DNA from: Novilysobacter antarcticus
GTDB taxonomy: Bacteria > Pseudomonadota > Gammaproteobacteria > Xanthomonadales > Xanthomonadaceae
Direction of reading: 5' to 3'
DNA length: 64,000 nt
NCBI RefSeq assembly: GCF_019802285.1
Contig: NZ_JAIEUJ010000002.1
Location: forward strand, 248,001 to 312,000
This document shows positions 1 through 10,688 of the stretch, in pieces (position 1 is the first letter of the stretch; the number at the start of each line of letters is the position of its first letter). Below the pieces are notes generated by a model. The model was not told where the DNA came from. It did not search any database and saw only the letters and a list, made by a program, of their open reading frames with translations. Position numbers and translations under genes: made by a program.

Positions 1-120
1 GGCCGTGGGGTTGAACGGGTAGCACGCCAGCAGGTACGCCGTCGCTTGGCGCGTGCGCGCAGAGGGGTCGGTTAGACTGTCCGATTCACGGCAGTACGGC
101 TGCCCAAGCCCAGGCTACCC
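1..120. other. Upstream region of accA, no gene assigned
   Basis: This is the left edge of the window. All forward frames close within a few codons or lack a recognisable protein, so I cannot say whether it holds the tail of a preceding gene. An AT-richer TAGACT at 73-78 resembles a -10 hexamer, but no -35 sits at a normal distance, so I do not call a promoter. An AGG just before the accA ATG is the only Shine-Dalgarno-like sequence. Confidence 0.3.
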
Positions 121-1080
121 ATGAACCCGAACTACCTCGATTTCGAACAACCCATCGCCGACCTGGAAGCCAAGATCCAGGAGCTTCGCCAGGCCAGCCG
201 AGGGTCCGCGGTGGACGCCGACAGCGAAGTGCACACCTTGCAGGACAAGCTGCGCAAGCGCACCGCGCAGATCTTCCGCGACCTCAGCCCGTGGCAGGTA
301 TCGCAACTGGCCCGGCACCCGGCCCGTCCGCACACCAATGACTACATCCGGGTGATGTGCGACGAGTTCCAGGAGCTGGCCGGCGACCGGGCCTACAGCG
401 ACGATCCGGCCATCGTGGGCGGCCTGGGCCGCATCGGCGGGCGACCGGTGGTCATCATTGGCCACGAGAAGGGCCGCGACACCAAGAGCAAGGTGCGCCG
501 CAATTTCGGCATGCCACGGCCGGAGGGCTATCGCAAGGCGCTGCGCCTGATGAAGCTGGCCGAGCGTTTCCAGCTGCCGGTGCTGACCTTCATCGATACC
601 CCCGGCGCGTATCCGGGCATCGGCGCCGAAGAGCGCGGCCAGTCGGAAGCCATCGCCCGCAACCTGCTGGAAATGGCCGAGCTGAAGGTCCCGATCATCT
701 GCACGATCATCGGCGAGGGCGGCTCGGGCGGCGCGCTGGCGATCGGCGTCGGCGACTGCACCGTGATGCTGGAGCACAGCACCTACTCGGTGATTTCCCC
801 GGAAGGCTGCGCGTCGATCCTGTGGAAGGACCCGGCCAAGGCCAAGGACGCCGCCGAGCAGCTGGGCCTGACCGCCAAGCGCCTGCACGGCCTCGGTCTG
901 GTCGACAAGGTGGTGCGCGAGCCCACCGGCGGTGCGCATCGCAACCCGCGCCAGATCGCGACCCGGCTCAAGGCGGTATTGCTCAACGAGCTCGACATCC
1001 TGCAGGCCAAGCCGGTCGAGGAGTTGTTGCAGCAGCGCTATGAGCGGCTGCGCAACTACGGGGCCTACGAAGCAGCCTGA
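121..1080 (+). CDS. accA: Acetyl-CoA carboxylase carboxyltransferase subunit alpha
   Basis: This is the alpha half of the carboxyltransferase that moves the carboxyl group from biotin-BCCP to acetyl-CoA, giving malonyl-CoA for fatty acid synthesis. It acts in the cytoplasm with AccD. The 319-residue length matches the family. The N-terminus ([16 protein letters not shown]) is typical of AccA, and the crotonase-fold core carries the glycine-rich [15 protein letters not shown] segment that shapes the oxyanion hole. It begins at an ATG near the window edge and ends 15 nt before the convergent flavin reductase gene. Assignment is by family recognition over the full length. Confidence 0.97.
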   Translation: MNPNYLDFEQPIADLEAKIQELRQASRGSAVDADSEVHTLQDKLRKRTAQIFRDLSPWQVSQLARHPARPHTNDYIRVMCDEFQELAGDRAYSDDPAIVGGLGRIGGRPVVIIGHEKGRDTKSKVRRNFGMPRPEGYRKALRLMKLAERFQLPVLTFIDTPGAYPGIGAEERGQSEAIARNLLEMAELKVPIICTIIGEGGSGGALAIGVGDCTVMLEHSTYSVISPEGCASILWKDPAKAKDAAEQLGLTAKRLHGLGLVDKVVREPTGGAHRNPRQIATRLKAVLLNELDILQAKPVEELLQQRYERLRNYGAYEAA

Positions 1081-1094
1081 GCCACGCCGCGCCG

Positions 1095-2189
<1,095 letters not shown>

Positions 2190-2271
2190 TTAACAAGCTG
2201 GCCGCCACGCTGGCGTAACGGCCCCGCCCTTCGTGCCGGCCGCGGCGATCACGCCGTGGCACCATTTGCCG

Positions 2272-3564
2272 ATGACAATCCCGGGCCACCCCTTTCACGA
2301 CCGACCCGACGCGCCCCTGCTGGTCGGATTCAGCGGTGGGCTCGATTCCACCGTGCTGCTGAATGCTCTCGCCCGGGACCCGGCCGTGCGCCGCAGGGGA
2401 CTGCGCGCCATCCATATCCACCACGGCATGCAGGCCGACGCCGACCGCTGGACCGTGCACTGCAACTCAGTCTGCGATTCGCTCGGCATCCCGCTGGACA
2501 CGATCCGGGTCACCGTCCGCGTTGATGGACGCGGCACCGAAGCGGCGGCCCGCGATGCCCGGCATGCCGCGTTCGCCGGACTGATGGAGCGCGGCGATGT
2601 GCTGGTACTTGGCCACCACCGTGACGACCAGGCGGAGACCTTCCTGTTGCGTGCCCTGCGCGGATCGGGCGTGGACGGCCTGGCCTCCATCCGGCGCTGG
2701 CGGGAGTTTGCCCCGGGACGGCTGTGGCGCCCCCTGCTGGACACCTCGCGCGAGACGCTCTTGGCGTATGCCACCGCGCACGGCCTGCGCTGGATCGAGG
2801 ACCCCAGCAATACCGATTCCAGTTTCGACCGCAATTTCCTGCGCCAGCAGGTCCTGCCGCTGCTGCGCTCGCGCTGGCCCGGCGCCGAGTCGGCGTTCGC
2901 ACGTTCCGCAGCCCTGTGTGGGGAAGCACAGCAACTGCTGGACGACGGCGACGCCTCCGCGCTGGCGGCCTGCACCGGCAGGAACCCGCGAGTGCTTTCA
3001 CGCGCAGCGCTACGCACCTTGCCCGCCGCTCGTCGAGCCCGCGTGCTGCGCCGATGGATCGCCGGACTGGGATTGCCAGCACTGCCGGCGCACGGCGTGG
3101 CGCGCATCGAATCGGACTTGTTACCTGCGCGTGCCGACGCCTTGGCGCGGTTCCAATGGAGCGGAGCGGTGATCCACGCCTGGCGCGACGGCCTGCACGC
3201 CGGGGCCATGCAGGACACCGTGCCCGAAGGCTGGAAGGCGACCTGGGACGGTCGCGAGCCCCTGAGTCTCCCAAACGGGAGCCGGTTGGCACTGGAAGGG
3301 GCGCCAGTATTGCCATGGACCTGCCATGTCACCACCCGCCGCGGAGGCGAGCGGATTACTCTTCCCGGGCGGACACACAGCCACTCGCTCAAGCATCTGC
3401 TTCAGGATCTGGATGTTCCGCCATGGCAACGACCCAACCTGCCGTTGCTCATGCGCACCGACGACAGTGTGCTGGCCGTAGCCGACCTGGTCTACGCAAA
3501 GGAGTTCGCAGACTGGCTCGACCTGCACGGCGCCACGCTGCGTTGGCTTCCACGCTCCGATTGA
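2272..3564 (+). CDS. tilS: tRNA(Ile)-lysidine synthetase
   Basis: TilS converts cytidine 34 of the CAU-anticodon tRNA-Ile to lysidine using ATP and lysine, which switches both its codon reading and its charging from Met to Ile. The PP-loop SGGLDST lies at residues 21-27. It is followed by the [13 protein letters not shown] motif, the DxNFLR region that marks the end of the N-terminal domain, and a C-terminal TilS domain. I chose the ATG at 2272 (MTIPGHPF), giving 430 residues, close to the E. coli length. A GTG at 2233 would add 13 residues. The gene is essential in most bacteria. Confidence 0.95.
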   Translation: MTIPGHPFHDRPDAPLLVGFSGGLDSTVLLNALARDPAVRRRGLRAIHIHHGMQADADRWTVHCNSVCDSLGIPLDTIRVTVRVDGRGTEAAARDARHAAFAGLMERGDVLVLGHHRDDQAETFLLRALRGSGVDGLASIRRWREFAPGRLWRPLLDTSRETLLAYATAHGLRWIEDPSNTDSSFDRNFLRQQVLPLLRSRWPGAESAFARSAALCGEAQQLLDDGDASALAACTGRNPRVLSRAALRTLPAARRARVLRRWIAGLGLPALPAHGVARIESDLLPARADALARFQWSGAVIHAWRDGLHAGAMQDTVPEGWKATWDGREPLSLPNGSRLALEGAPVLPWTCHVTTRRGGERITLPGRTHSHSLKHLLQDLDVPPWQRPNLPLLMRTDDSVLAVADLVYAKEFADWLDLHGATLRWLPRSD

Positions 3565-3600
3565 CCGTCATTGGCCGGGCCCGGCCTTGCATTGACCGTC
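3560..3600. repeat. Palindrome flanked by direct repeats between tilS and xseB
   Basis: A perfect 14-nt palindrome GGCCGGGCCCGGCC (3573-3586) is flanked by two identical copies of ATTGACCGTC (3560-3569 and 3591-3600). The direct repeats are 31 nt apart, about three helical turns. The first overlaps the tilS stop codon. The second contains TTGACC, which could act as a -35 for xseB (GACACT lies 17 nt further on). It could be a terminator stem, an operator or a small local duplication; there is no T-run after it. Confidence 0.5.
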
Positions 3601-3626
3601 CGCGCACACTGGCCGACACTGCACGG

Positions 3627-3899
3627 ATGCCCCGCAAACCCGATCCCGAAGAATCACCCGTCGCCCATTTCGAAACCTCGCTGGATGCACTCGAACAGCT
3701 GGTGGAAAAAATGGAAAAGGGCGACTTGAGCCTGGAAGAATCACTGGCCGCCTACGAACGCGGCGTCGGCCTGTACCGCAGTTGCCAGACCGCCCTGGAA
3801 CAGGCCGAGCTGCGCGTCCGCCTGCTCAGTGACCCGCAGGATCCCGACAGCGCGGAGGAATTCCACCCCTTGCCCGATCCCTCGGCTCCCGATGCCTGA
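3627..3899 (+). CDS. xseB: Exodeoxyribonuclease VII small subunit
   Basis: XseB is the small subunit that binds several-fold to XseA to form exonuclease VII, which degrades single-stranded DNA to acid-soluble oligonucleotides. The 90-residue product has the family core [32 protein letters not shown], given here only as a recognisable block (about residues 15-46), followed by a helical segment and an acidic, proline-rich tail. The ATG at 3627 begins MPRKPDPEE. The last 8 nt overlap the start of ispA, the usual xseB-ispA coupling. No xseA lies in the window. Confidence 0.94.
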   Translation: MPRKPDPEESPVAHFETSLDALEQLVEKMEKGDLSLEESLAAYERGVGLYRSCQTALEQAELRVRLLSDPQDPDSAEEFHPLPDPSAPDA

Positions 3900-4773
3900 G
3901 ACGCGTCTGGCGCAGTGGCGGGAGCGGATCGACCTGGCACTCGCCGCGGCACTGCCGAGCGCCGACAGCGGCCCCGGCCGGCTGCACGCGGCCATGCACC
4001 ACGCCGCCCTGCTGGGTGGCAAGCGTATGCGGCCCCTGCTGGTCTACGCCGCCGGCGACCTGTGTGGCGCCGATCCGACCGCCCTGGACGCCCCGGCGGT
4101 GGCCATCGAACTGGTCCACGCCTACTCGCTGGTGCACGACGACCTGCCGGCGATGGATGACGACGACCTGCGCCGCAACAAGCCAACGGTGCACATCGCC
4201 TTTGACGAGGCGACCGCGATCCTCGCCGGGGATGCGCTGCAGACCCAGGCCTTCAGCGTGCTCGCCGATGCGCCGGTGAGCGATGCCGTCCGGGTCGCGT
4301 TGATGCGCACCCTCGCCCACGCAACCGGCAGCACCGGTATGTGCGGCGGCCAGGCGCTGGACCTGGCTGCGACCGGCAACGGCGCCACCATCGGCATCGA
4401 CGCACTGGAACACCTGCACGCCCTGAAGACCGGTGCGCTGATCCGCGCGGCGGTACGCATGGGCGCCCTGTGCGCCAACGCGAGCGAAGGTGATCTCGCG
4501 CGACTGGATGCCTACGCCGACGCACTTGGCCTGGCGTTCCAGGTCCGCGACGACATCCTCGATGTCGAAGGCGACAGCGACACCCTGGGCAAGACCGCCG
4601 GCAAGGACGCGGCCCAGGACAAGGCGACCTTCCCCGCCCTGCTGGGGATGGAGGCCTCGCAAGCTCGCCTGCAGGAGCTCGCGGCGCGCATGAACGACGC
4701 CCTGGCACCGTTTGGTGAGCGCGCCGGCTTGCTCGCCGCCCTGGGACGTCAGGCGGTCGAACGCAGCTTCTGA
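3892..4773 (+). CDS. ispA: Farnesyl diphosphate synthase (polyprenyl synthetase)
   Basis: This enzyme condenses IPP with DMAPP and then GPP to give farnesyl diphosphate, the precursor of undecaprenyl-P, quinones and other isoprenoids. The first aspartate-rich motif DDLPAMD is at residues 83-89 and the second, DDILD, at 220-224. GGKRMRP near residue 42 binds diphosphate. With the ATG at 3892 the protein has 293 residues, as expected. It overlaps xseB by 8 nt, so translation is likely coupled. No dxs follows, unlike in some gammaproteobacteria. Confidence 0.94.
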   Translation: MPETRLAQWRERIDLALAAALPSADSGPGRLHAAMHHAALLGGKRMRPLLVYAAGDLCGADPTALDAPAVAIELVHAYSLVHDDLPAMDDDDLRRNKPTVHIAFDEATAILAGDALQTQAFSVLADAPVSDAVRVALMRTLAHATGSTGMCGGQALDLAATGNGATIGIDALEHLHALKTGALIRAAVRMGALCANASEGDLARLDAYADALGLAFQVRDDILDVEGDSDTLGKTAGKDAAQDKATFPALLGMEASQARLQELAARMNDALAPFGERAGLLAALGRQAVERSF

Positions 4774-4836
4774 CCGGTTTCGCCCCCAAGCCTCGTAAGT
4801 GGTGGGGACAGGAGTTCCGGCAAAGCAGGTAGCGCG

Positions 4837-6684
4837 ATGGGCAACGGCCCCGGCCATGCCTTACTGGCATGGCTACACACACGGATGGCAACGCTGGGCG
4901 TCCGCGCGATGGACGCCTGGACCGTCGTCCTGCGTGGCTATCGCCGACCACTGGCGTGGCTGACGCTGCAGCTGCGCTTCGCCTTCTTTCCGTTGCTGGC
5001 GGCGGCGGCGATTGGCTGGCTGGCGTGGGACTGGACCCATGAGCGTTCTCTGGATGCCGCCGAGGATGCAATCTTCGACCAGGTATTGCGGTGGCGGCCG
5101 ATCGAGCCGACGCCATCGGGCCGGGTGGTGGTGGTCGAGATCGACGACTGCTCGATCGAGTACTTCCGCAGTGTGGGGGAAGGTGGCTGGCCGTGGAGCC
5201 GCGCCCGCCACGCCGACCTGATCGACGGGCTCGACCGCGCCGGTGTACGCGGGATCGGATTCGATGTCCTGTTCGCCGATCGCTCCGCGCAGGACCCCCA
5301 GGGCGATGAGTTGCTGGAAGAAATGGCCAAGGCGGGCGACGGCCGGTTCCTGTTTGCCGCCTCGCGCCTGCACCGCGACTTTGACGCTCGCGCATTACTC
5401 ACCGCCGACCTCGCGCCCGCGGCGTATCCGCGCACGCGCGGCGCAGCGACGCCCGGGCCAACGGTCGCGCTGATGCTGCCCTACGGCCAAGCCATGGCGC
5501 GCCACAGCGCGCTGGTCAATGTCGCCCGGGCCGAGGACGGCGTGGTGCGCGACGTCCTGCTCTATCTGGACGCGGGCGACTGGAACATCCCCGCGCTGCC
5601 GATGCGCCTTGCAGCCCTGGCGGATGACGCCCCGGCAACGGTTCGGCATCCGCCAAGCCCATTGTTGCGGGTCAACTGGCGGGCCCGCTCGCAACTGCCC
5701 TATGCGAGCGCGGCAGACGTCATCGAGCAGCGCCCGATCTGTCACACCGAAGCGCACCCGATGCCATCCTTGACCGACACCGTGGCCCTGGTCGGGTTCA
5801 CCGCGGCGGGCATCAACGATATCAAGCCGACCCCGGTCAATCGCGCGATGCCCGGGGTGGAGGTCCTCGCCGAGGCGACCGAGGCCCTGGTGGCCGGAAG
5901 CGCGATCCGGATGCCACCAGGTTGGGTGAAGTACGTGCTCGCCGCGTTGGCGACCCTGCTCACCACCCTCGTGTTCTGGCGCGGACAGCCGCACAAGGAC
6001 GTGGATTCGGTGTTCGTGGCCATCAACGCGCTGCTGTTGTTGATCGCCTTCGCCGGGCTGACGTTGTTCGGGTTCTTCCTCGACATCTTTGCCTGCGTGG
6101 GCTTCATCAGCCTGTGTTTCGGTGCGTGCCGGATGTACTCGGGCGTGCAGCGCGGACGCGCGGACGGCAACAGCGACTACACCGTCGAGCATGATCCGGC
6201 CGCCGAGCCGTGGACGGCGGTGGTGCGACTGCGCCTGCTGCCAGACGCCACCTTGTCGGCGCGCACGTACAAGGTCCGGCGCCGCGAGTATCGGCGCGTC
6301 CTGCGCCGCTACGTCTATGCCGAGGACGGCATTGTCATGATCGACGGCGTGGTGGAGCGCAAGCACGTCATGACCGCGATGCTGGACGACATCGTCGTCC
6401 TGCTGTGGAACGGCAACAGCGAGGCCGCGCTGCGTGAGCGGGTCCGCAACGATCTGGATGCCCTGCAGGCGGAGCTGGTGCGCTATCCCGGCGCGCCGGC
6501 AGCCAGCGCGCAACTGGCGATCGCTTTTGCCATTTCCAAAACCGGTGGGGACAACCCGGACCAGCGCCGTCTGAAACTGCGCGGCCTGCTGGGCCAGGAC
6601 TTCAACCAACGCCCCGAGCGGCCACTGGCCGACGCCATCACCTTGACTCACACGGGCCCAACGCCCGATGGAGAAATTGCATGA
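4837..6684 (+). CDS. CHASE2-domain membrane protein with an uncharacterised C-terminal region
   Basis: The 615-residue product has one N-terminal membrane segment (about 49-66) and a large extracytoplasmic CHASE2 sensor domain (about 70-360) with the usual VVVVEIDD..S and W-P-W-SR pattern. A cluster of three hydrophobic helices follows (about 363-430), and the last 185 or so residues should be cytoplasmic. In most CHASE2 proteins this place is taken by a histidine kinase, GGDEF or adenylate cyclase domain. Here I recognise none of these, so the output is unknown. The stop overlaps the ATG of the M48 metalloprotease by ATGA, which implies coupled translation and a shared pathway. The ATG start at 4837 is plausible but has no strong Shine-Dalgarno. 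Confidence 0.85.
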   Translation: MGNGPGHALLAWLHTRMATLGVRAMDAWTVVLRGYRRPLAWLTLQLRFAFFPLLAAAAIGWLAWDWTHERSLDAAEDAIFDQVLRWRPIEPTPSGRVVVVEIDDCSIEYFRSVGEGGWPWSRARHADLIDGLDRAGVRGIGFDVLFADRSAQDPQGDELLEEMAKAGDGRFLFAASRLHRDFDARALLTADLAPAAYPRTRGAATPGPTVALMLPYGQAMARHSALVNVARAEDGVVRDVLLYLDAGDWNIPALPMRLAALADDAPATVRHPPSPLLRVNWRARSQLPYASAADVIEQRPICHTEAHPMPSLTDTVALVGFTAAGINDIKPTPVNRAMPGVEVLAEATEALVAGSAIRMPPGWVKYVLAALATLLTTLVFWRGQPHKDVDSVFVAINALLLLIAFAGLTLFGFFLDIFACVGFISLCFGACRMYSGVQRGRADGNSDYTVEHDPAAEPWTAVVRLRLLPDATLSARTYKVRRREYRRVLRRYVYAEDGIVMIDGVVERKHVMTAMLDDIVVLLWNGNSEAALRERVRNDLDALQAELVRYPGAPAASAQLAIAFAISKTGGDNPDQRRLKLRGLLGQDFNQRPERPLADAITLTHTGPTPDGEIA

Positions 6685-7997
6685 AGACCATCAGCAAACG
6701 CATCGGCGTGGCGATCCTGCCCGCGCTGCTCCTCACCGCCGGCGCCATTGCGGTGGCCGCCGAGATGCCAGCGATAGTGCACAAACCTTCGGTCGAGGTG
6801 CGCAGCGGGCCGGACTTCAACGCCGGGAAAATCGCCGTACTGCAGCGCAACGCGGCAGTGAAAATCATGGACCAGAACGGCCTGTGGTACCGGCTGCAGA
6901 TGGCCGACGGCGCCAGTGGATACGTGCGCATCAACGATGTGCGGGTGGCAAGCGCCGGTGCCGAGACGCCTGCGGCCAACAGTCAGGCCCTGTTCGGCGG
7001 CAATTCCGGCCAGGGCAGGAGTACCGAGACGGCGAGCGTGCGCGGCATCACCGAAAGCACGCTGCGGACGGCCCGCAACGATGCCGCTGGCCTGTCGCAG
7101 CTGCAGGCCTACAGCGTCAGTGCAGAGGCCGCCGCGACGTACGCGCGCAGCAAGGGCTGGCAGCCGGTGCGCATCGCCTGGGGACCGGATGCGGCGGCCG
7201 CGCGCGGGAGCGCTGGCCAGGCAACCCAGGCTGACAAGCGGGCGACGCTGTCAACGGCGCGCGGACTGCTCTCCCGCCTCGGCGGCGGCGCCATCGCCGA
7301 CAGCGCGATGCGGGTCGCCGACCGTGCGGTGGGCAAGTCGGAACAGGAGCTGGCCGCCGAGGAGGTGGAACTCGGGCCCGCGATTGCCGGCCGGGTGCTG
7401 GGCGCAGCGCCGCTGTGGGCCAACCCGGAAGCGCAGAAGCGGGTCAATCTGGTGGGACGTTGGGTGGCCTCGCAGACCTCGCGACCGCAGTTGCCATGGA
7501 CCTTCGGTGTCATCGAGGACGGCGAGATCAACGCCTACGCCGCTCCGGGCGGCTACATCCTGGTCACCCGCGGCATGTACGACCTGCTCGACGACGATGC
7601 CGAGCTCGCGGCAGTGATCGCCCACGAACTGGGTCACGTCGTCCAGCGCGACCACTATGAAGTGATCCGCAAGCAGGAAATCGCCAAGGTCGGCAAGGAC
7701 GTTGCCATGGCCCAGATCCGGCCGCAGGGCATCGCGGCGGATTTCGCCCGCGATTACGTCAACACGCACGGCGCGGCGGTGATGATGAGCAGTCTGGACC
7801 GCGACGCCGAGTACCGCGCCGACGAAGCCGCCGGGGTGTATCTGGCGCGCGCCGGGTTCGACCCGCTGTCGTTCTACGCGGTACTGCAAAAGATGGCCGC
7901 CTTGGGCACGCGTCCGGCGCGAATGTCGCAGCTCTACCGCACGCATCCACCGCTGCAGGCGCGCATGGATCGGCTCGACCAGCGCGTCCACCGCTGA
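6681..7997 (+). CDS. Secreted SH3-domain M48 family metalloprotease
   Basis: This 438-residue protein has a signal peptide (hydrophobic residues 7-27, cleavage probably after the AVAA near 27), a bacterial SH3 domain (about 32-88, VEVRSGPDFNAGKI...GYVRINDV), a spacer, and an M48 peptidase domain. The zinc site HELGH is at residues 315-319, with the third ligand likely the Glu of DRDAEYRADE near 377. It should act in the periplasm, perhaps on envelope proteins like BepA/LoiP, although the SH3 domain at the front is unlike those. Its ATG lies inside the CHASE2 gene's stop (ATGA). An earlier start is excluded by this coupling and by the good signal peptide. Confidence 0.92.
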   Translation: MKTISKRIGVAILPALLLTAGAIAVAAEMPAIVHKPSVEVRSGPDFNAGKIAVLQRNAAVKIMDQNGLWYRLQMADGASGYVRINDVRVASAGAETPAANSQALFGGNSGQGRSTETASVRGITESTLRTARNDAAGLSQLQAYSVSAEAAATYARSKGWQPVRIAWGPDAAAARGSAGQATQADKRATLSTARGLLSRLGGGAIADSAMRVADRAVGKSEQELAAEEVELGPAIAGRVLGAAPLWANPEAQKRVNLVGRWVASQTSRPQLPWTFGVIEDGEINAYAAPGGYILVTRGMYDLLDDDAELAAVIAHELGHVVQRDHYEVIRKQEIAKVGKDVAMAQIRPQGIAADFARDYVNTHGAAVMMSSLDRDAEYRADEAAGVYLARAGFDPLSFYAVLQKMAALGTRPARMSQLYRTHPPLQARMDRLDQRVHR

Positions 7998-8009
7998 TTG
8001 GAGAGCGCA

Positions 8010-8046
8010 AAATGCAAACGGGCCCGGGGAATCACGCTCCCGGGCC
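8010..8046 (-). terminator. Intrinsic terminator of the DUF4870 gene
   Basis: GGCCCGGG (8021-8028) pairs with CCCGGGCC (8039-8046) around a 10-nt loop. Read on the minus strand, the hairpin is followed by GTTTGCATTTT, the T-rich tract expected for a gene ending at 8088. It lies between two converging genes and may also slow readthrough from the metalloprotease gene. Confidence 0.75.
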
Positions 8047-8087
8047 AGTGGGTGCAAGTCGGCCGCAACAACGGGCCGATGCAGGAA

Positions 8088-8501
8088 TCAGCTGACCAGA
8101 CGCAGCGTCATCGGATAGCGGTAGGCGACGCCTTCGTTGCTCTTGATGGTGGCGATGATCGTCATCACCAGCCAGTAGATGCCCACGGCAAACGCGGCGA
8201 AGTAGAACAGGAAGCCGATCAGGATCACCAGCAGCACCGTTCCGACCGCCACCAGAGCCAGCGTGACAATGGCGATGGTGATGTTGAAGTTGAGCGCTTC
8301 CTTGGCCTGGTCGTCCACGAAGGGCATGGTGTCCTTCTGGATCAGCCAGATGATCAGTGGACCCAGGACGCAACCCAGTCCGCCGGTGAAAATGCCGGTG
8401 AGCGCGGACAGGTGGGCAAACATCGCCCATTGACGCTGCTGGACGGGAATTCCCTCGTCCTGCGGCGGGGTACCAAGTGGATCGTGTTCGTGAACGTTCA
8501 T
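8088..8501 (-). CDS. DUF4870 domain-containing small membrane protein
   Basis: A 137-residue integral membrane protein of the DUF4870 family, related to Tic20-like small membrane proteins. The family signature is visible as MFAHLSAL near residue 27, then GPLIIWLIQKD...DDQAKEALNFN, then two further hydrophobic segments. There are about three membrane helices, with the acidic N-terminus probably cytoplasmic. A strong AGGGGG lies about 7 nt before the ATG at 8501. A hairpin terminator follows the stop. Function is unknown across the family; I see no operon partner. Confidence 0.88.
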   Translation of the reverse strand: MNVHEHDPLGTPPQDEGIPVQQRQWAMFAHLSALTGIFTGGLGCVLGPLIIWLIQKDTMPFVDDQAKEALNFNITIAIVTLALVAVGTVLLVILIGFLFYFAAFAVGIYWLVMTIIATIKSNEGVAYRYPMTLRLVS

Positions 8502-8567
8502 GCGAAACCCCCTGAATAGATTCGTGAAAGCATGTGCCCTGCCCGTGGGCAGGTCAATCGACTTGGC

Positions 8568-9938
8568 TCAGCCTTCGCCGGCCACCGTCATGCGCCCGAC
8601 CAGAATCGATCCGGTCCGGATGTGCGAACGGTGATCGACGTCGCTGCCGACCGCCTCGATGGCGGCGAACATGTCTTTCAGGTTGCCGGCGATGGTGATG
8701 CCATCGACCGGATACTGGATCTGGCCGTCCTGAATCCAGAAGCCGCCCGCACCACGGGAGTAGTCGCCGGTAATCGTGTTCACGCCCTGCCCCATCAACT
8801 GGGTCACCAGCAGGCCGGTGCCCATGCCGGCCAGCATCGCCTGCAGGTCTCCGGCATTGCTGGCCACCTGCAGGTTGTGCACGCCACCAGCGTTGGCGGT
8901 GGTCTGCAGGCCCAGGCGCCGCGCCGAGTAGCTGCCAAGCACGTAGCGCTGCAGCACGCCGCCTTCGACCAGCGCGGACTCGCGGGTGGCGACCCCCTCC
9001 GCATCGAACGAGGACGAGCGGAATCCGCGCAGCAGGAACGGCTGCTCATGCAGGGCGAACCACTCGGGAAAAATCTGCGTGCCCACGCTGTCGAGCAGGA
9101 AGCTTGCGCGGCGATACAGGGCGCCGCCCGATACCGCGCCCAGCAGGTGCCCGACCAGTCCACGCGCAACTTCGGCGGCGAACAGCACCGGATACGCTCC
9201 CGTGGAAACCTGGCGCGGCGCCAGGCGCGAGATCGCCCGCTCGGCGGCCTTGCGACCGATTGCGCTGGCCGGTGCGAGGTCTTCGGGCGCCAGCGCAATG
9301 TCGTACCAGCCGTCGCGTTGCATCTGGTCGCCACGGCCGGCGATCAGCGCGCAGCCCAGGCTGTGGTGGGTGCCGCGCTCGCGGCCGACGAAGCCGTGCG
9401 AGTTGGCATACACCGAAACGGTGCTGCCACTGGTCGCCGAGGCGCCATCGGAGTTCTCCAGCCGTGAATCGGCATCGCGACCCGCCTGCTCGCAGGCCAG
9501 CGCCAGATCGATCGCCTCATCGGCCTGGATATCCCACGGGTGCCAGCTGTCGAACTCGCGCAGGTCGGTCGCCATCAGCTCCGCATCGGCCAGCCCGGCG
9601 GCCGGATCACGCTCGGTGTGGCGCGCGATCGCGCAGGCCTGGTCCACTGTTGTGGCCAGGCTCTCCTCGCGCAGGTCGGCGGTGGAAGCGCTGCCCTTGC
9701 GGCCGTCGAAGTAAACCGTGACCGCGATCGACCGGTCGCGGGTCGATTCCACTGTCTCCACCTCGCCCATGCGCACGCTGACGTTCAGGCCGGAATCCTC
9801 CGAACATGACACCTCCGCCTGGTCGGCGCCGTTGGCACGGGCCGCGTCGAGCAGCCGCCGGGACAGGCCGGCCAGCATGTCCAGCTGTTCCTCGCTGTTG
9901 GGAAGATTGGATGGAGGGGTCGGGCGCAGCTCGTTCAA
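8568..9938 (-). CDS. pmbA: Metalloprotease TldE/PmbA
   Basis: PmbA (TldE) is the partner of TldD in the TldD/TldE protease, which matures microcin B17, degrades CcdA and trims other peptides. TldE carries the fold but not the zinc ligands; TldD supplies catalysis. I place the start at the TTG at 9938 (product MNELRPTPP..., 456 residues) because AAGGA precedes it at a good distance and the length then matches E. coli (450). An upstream in-frame extension to 10151 reads as low-complexity Arg/Pro and overlaps darP. The conserved core [20 protein letters not shown] starts near residue 55. Unusually, tldD lies in the same neighbourhood. Confidence 0.93.
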   Translation of the reverse strand: MNELRPTPPSNLPNSEEQLDMLAGLSRRLLDAARANGADQAEVSCSEDSGLNVSVRMGEVETVESTRDRSIAVTVYFDGRKGSASTADLREESLATTVDQACAIARHTERDPAAGLADAELMATDLREFDSWHPWDIQADEAIDLALACEQAGRDADSRLENSDGASATSGSTVSVYANSHGFVGRERGTHHSLGCALIAGRGDQMQRDGWYDIALAPEDLAPASAIGRKAAERAISRLAPRQVSTGAYPVLFAAEVARGLVGHLLGAVSGGALYRRASFLLDSVGTQIFPEWFALHEQPFLLRGFRSSSFDAEGVATRESALVEGGVLQRYVLGSYSARRLGLQTTANAGGVHNLQVASNAGDLQAMLAGMGTGLLVTQLMGQGVNTITGDYSRGAGGFWIQDGQIQYPVDGITIAGNLKDMFAAIEAVGSDVDHRSHIRTGSILVGRMTVAGEG

Positions 9939-10045
9939 TGTCTTATCCTTGCAGGCTGTGGTTCCGGGCGATCGCTCCGGAGTCTGTTCTTGATGCGGTG
10001 GCCGCGGGGCAAACCCGCGACGACCGGAATAGGTGGGGTGCGACG

Positions 10046-10675
10046 ATGCGTGGCATAGACGAGGAAACCGGCGAATTCCGTGGCGAGAGCCGCAGCCAGC
10101 AGCGGCGCGAAGCGCTGGAAGTGGCAGCCATCGCCGAGCAACTGGTTGCACTCAGCGAGGCGCAACTGGCACGCATGCCGGTCCCCGAAGAGCTGCTCCC
10201 CCACATCCGCGAGGCACGCCGGATCACCTCGCACATCGCGCACAAGCGCCAGCTGGCGTTCCTGGCCAAGCAGATGCGGCGCGAGGATGACGCGGTGATG
10301 GAAGCGATCCGCGACGCGCTCGATGAGAAAGGCGATACGGCGCGGCGCGAAACCGCGATCATGCATCGCATCGAGGCTTGGCGTGACCGCCTGCTGGCCG
10401 AGGGCGATGCCGCGCTGACCGAGCTGCTGGACCTGTACCCCGACGCCGACCGCCAGGGCCTGCGCCAGCTCGTCCGCAACAGCCTGGAGGAGCGCAAGCG
10501 CAACAAGCCGCCACGCGCCGCCCGGGAGCTGTTCCGGCAGTTGCGCGAACTGATCCTGCTGCCCGAGATGCCGATCGCCGGAACAGCAAGCTCCGCGACC
10601 GACGACGCCGAGGACCCGGCCGCTACCGGCCACGACGCACGCGACGACGACGCGGCCGAGCAAGACCAGCCGTAG
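10046..10675 (+). CDS. darP: Ribosome biogenesis factor DarP (YjgA, DUF615)
   Basis: DarP assists late maturation of the 50S subunit's peptidyl transferase centre. The 209-residue product is highly charged and mostly helical, with the family blocks [12 protein letters not shown] (about 17-28), [17 protein letters not shown] (about 52-68) and [28 protein letters not shown] (about 147-174, given here as a recognisable segment). The ATG at 10046 has AGGTGG 9 nt upstream. The C-terminal 30 residues are acidic and disordered. It is divergent from pmbA, the arrangement also seen in E. coli, and convergent with tldD, leaving only 13 nt between their ends. Confidence 0.93.
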   Translation: MRGIDEETGEFRGESRSQQRREALEVAAIAEQLVALSEAQLARMPVPEELLPHIREARRITSHIAHKRQLAFLAKQMRREDDAVMEAIRDALDEKGDTARRETAIMHRIEAWRDRLLAEGDAALTELLDLYPDADRQGLRQLVRNSLEERKRNKPPRAARELFRQLRELILLPEMPIAGTASSATDDAEDPAATGHDARDDDAAEQDQP

Positions 10676-10688
10676 ACGGCCTGCGGCG

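Noticed and set aside
46-78. Possible accA promoter (TTGGCG and TAGACT)
   Set aside because: The spacing is 21 nt, too long for a sigma-70 promoter, and neither hexamer is strong.
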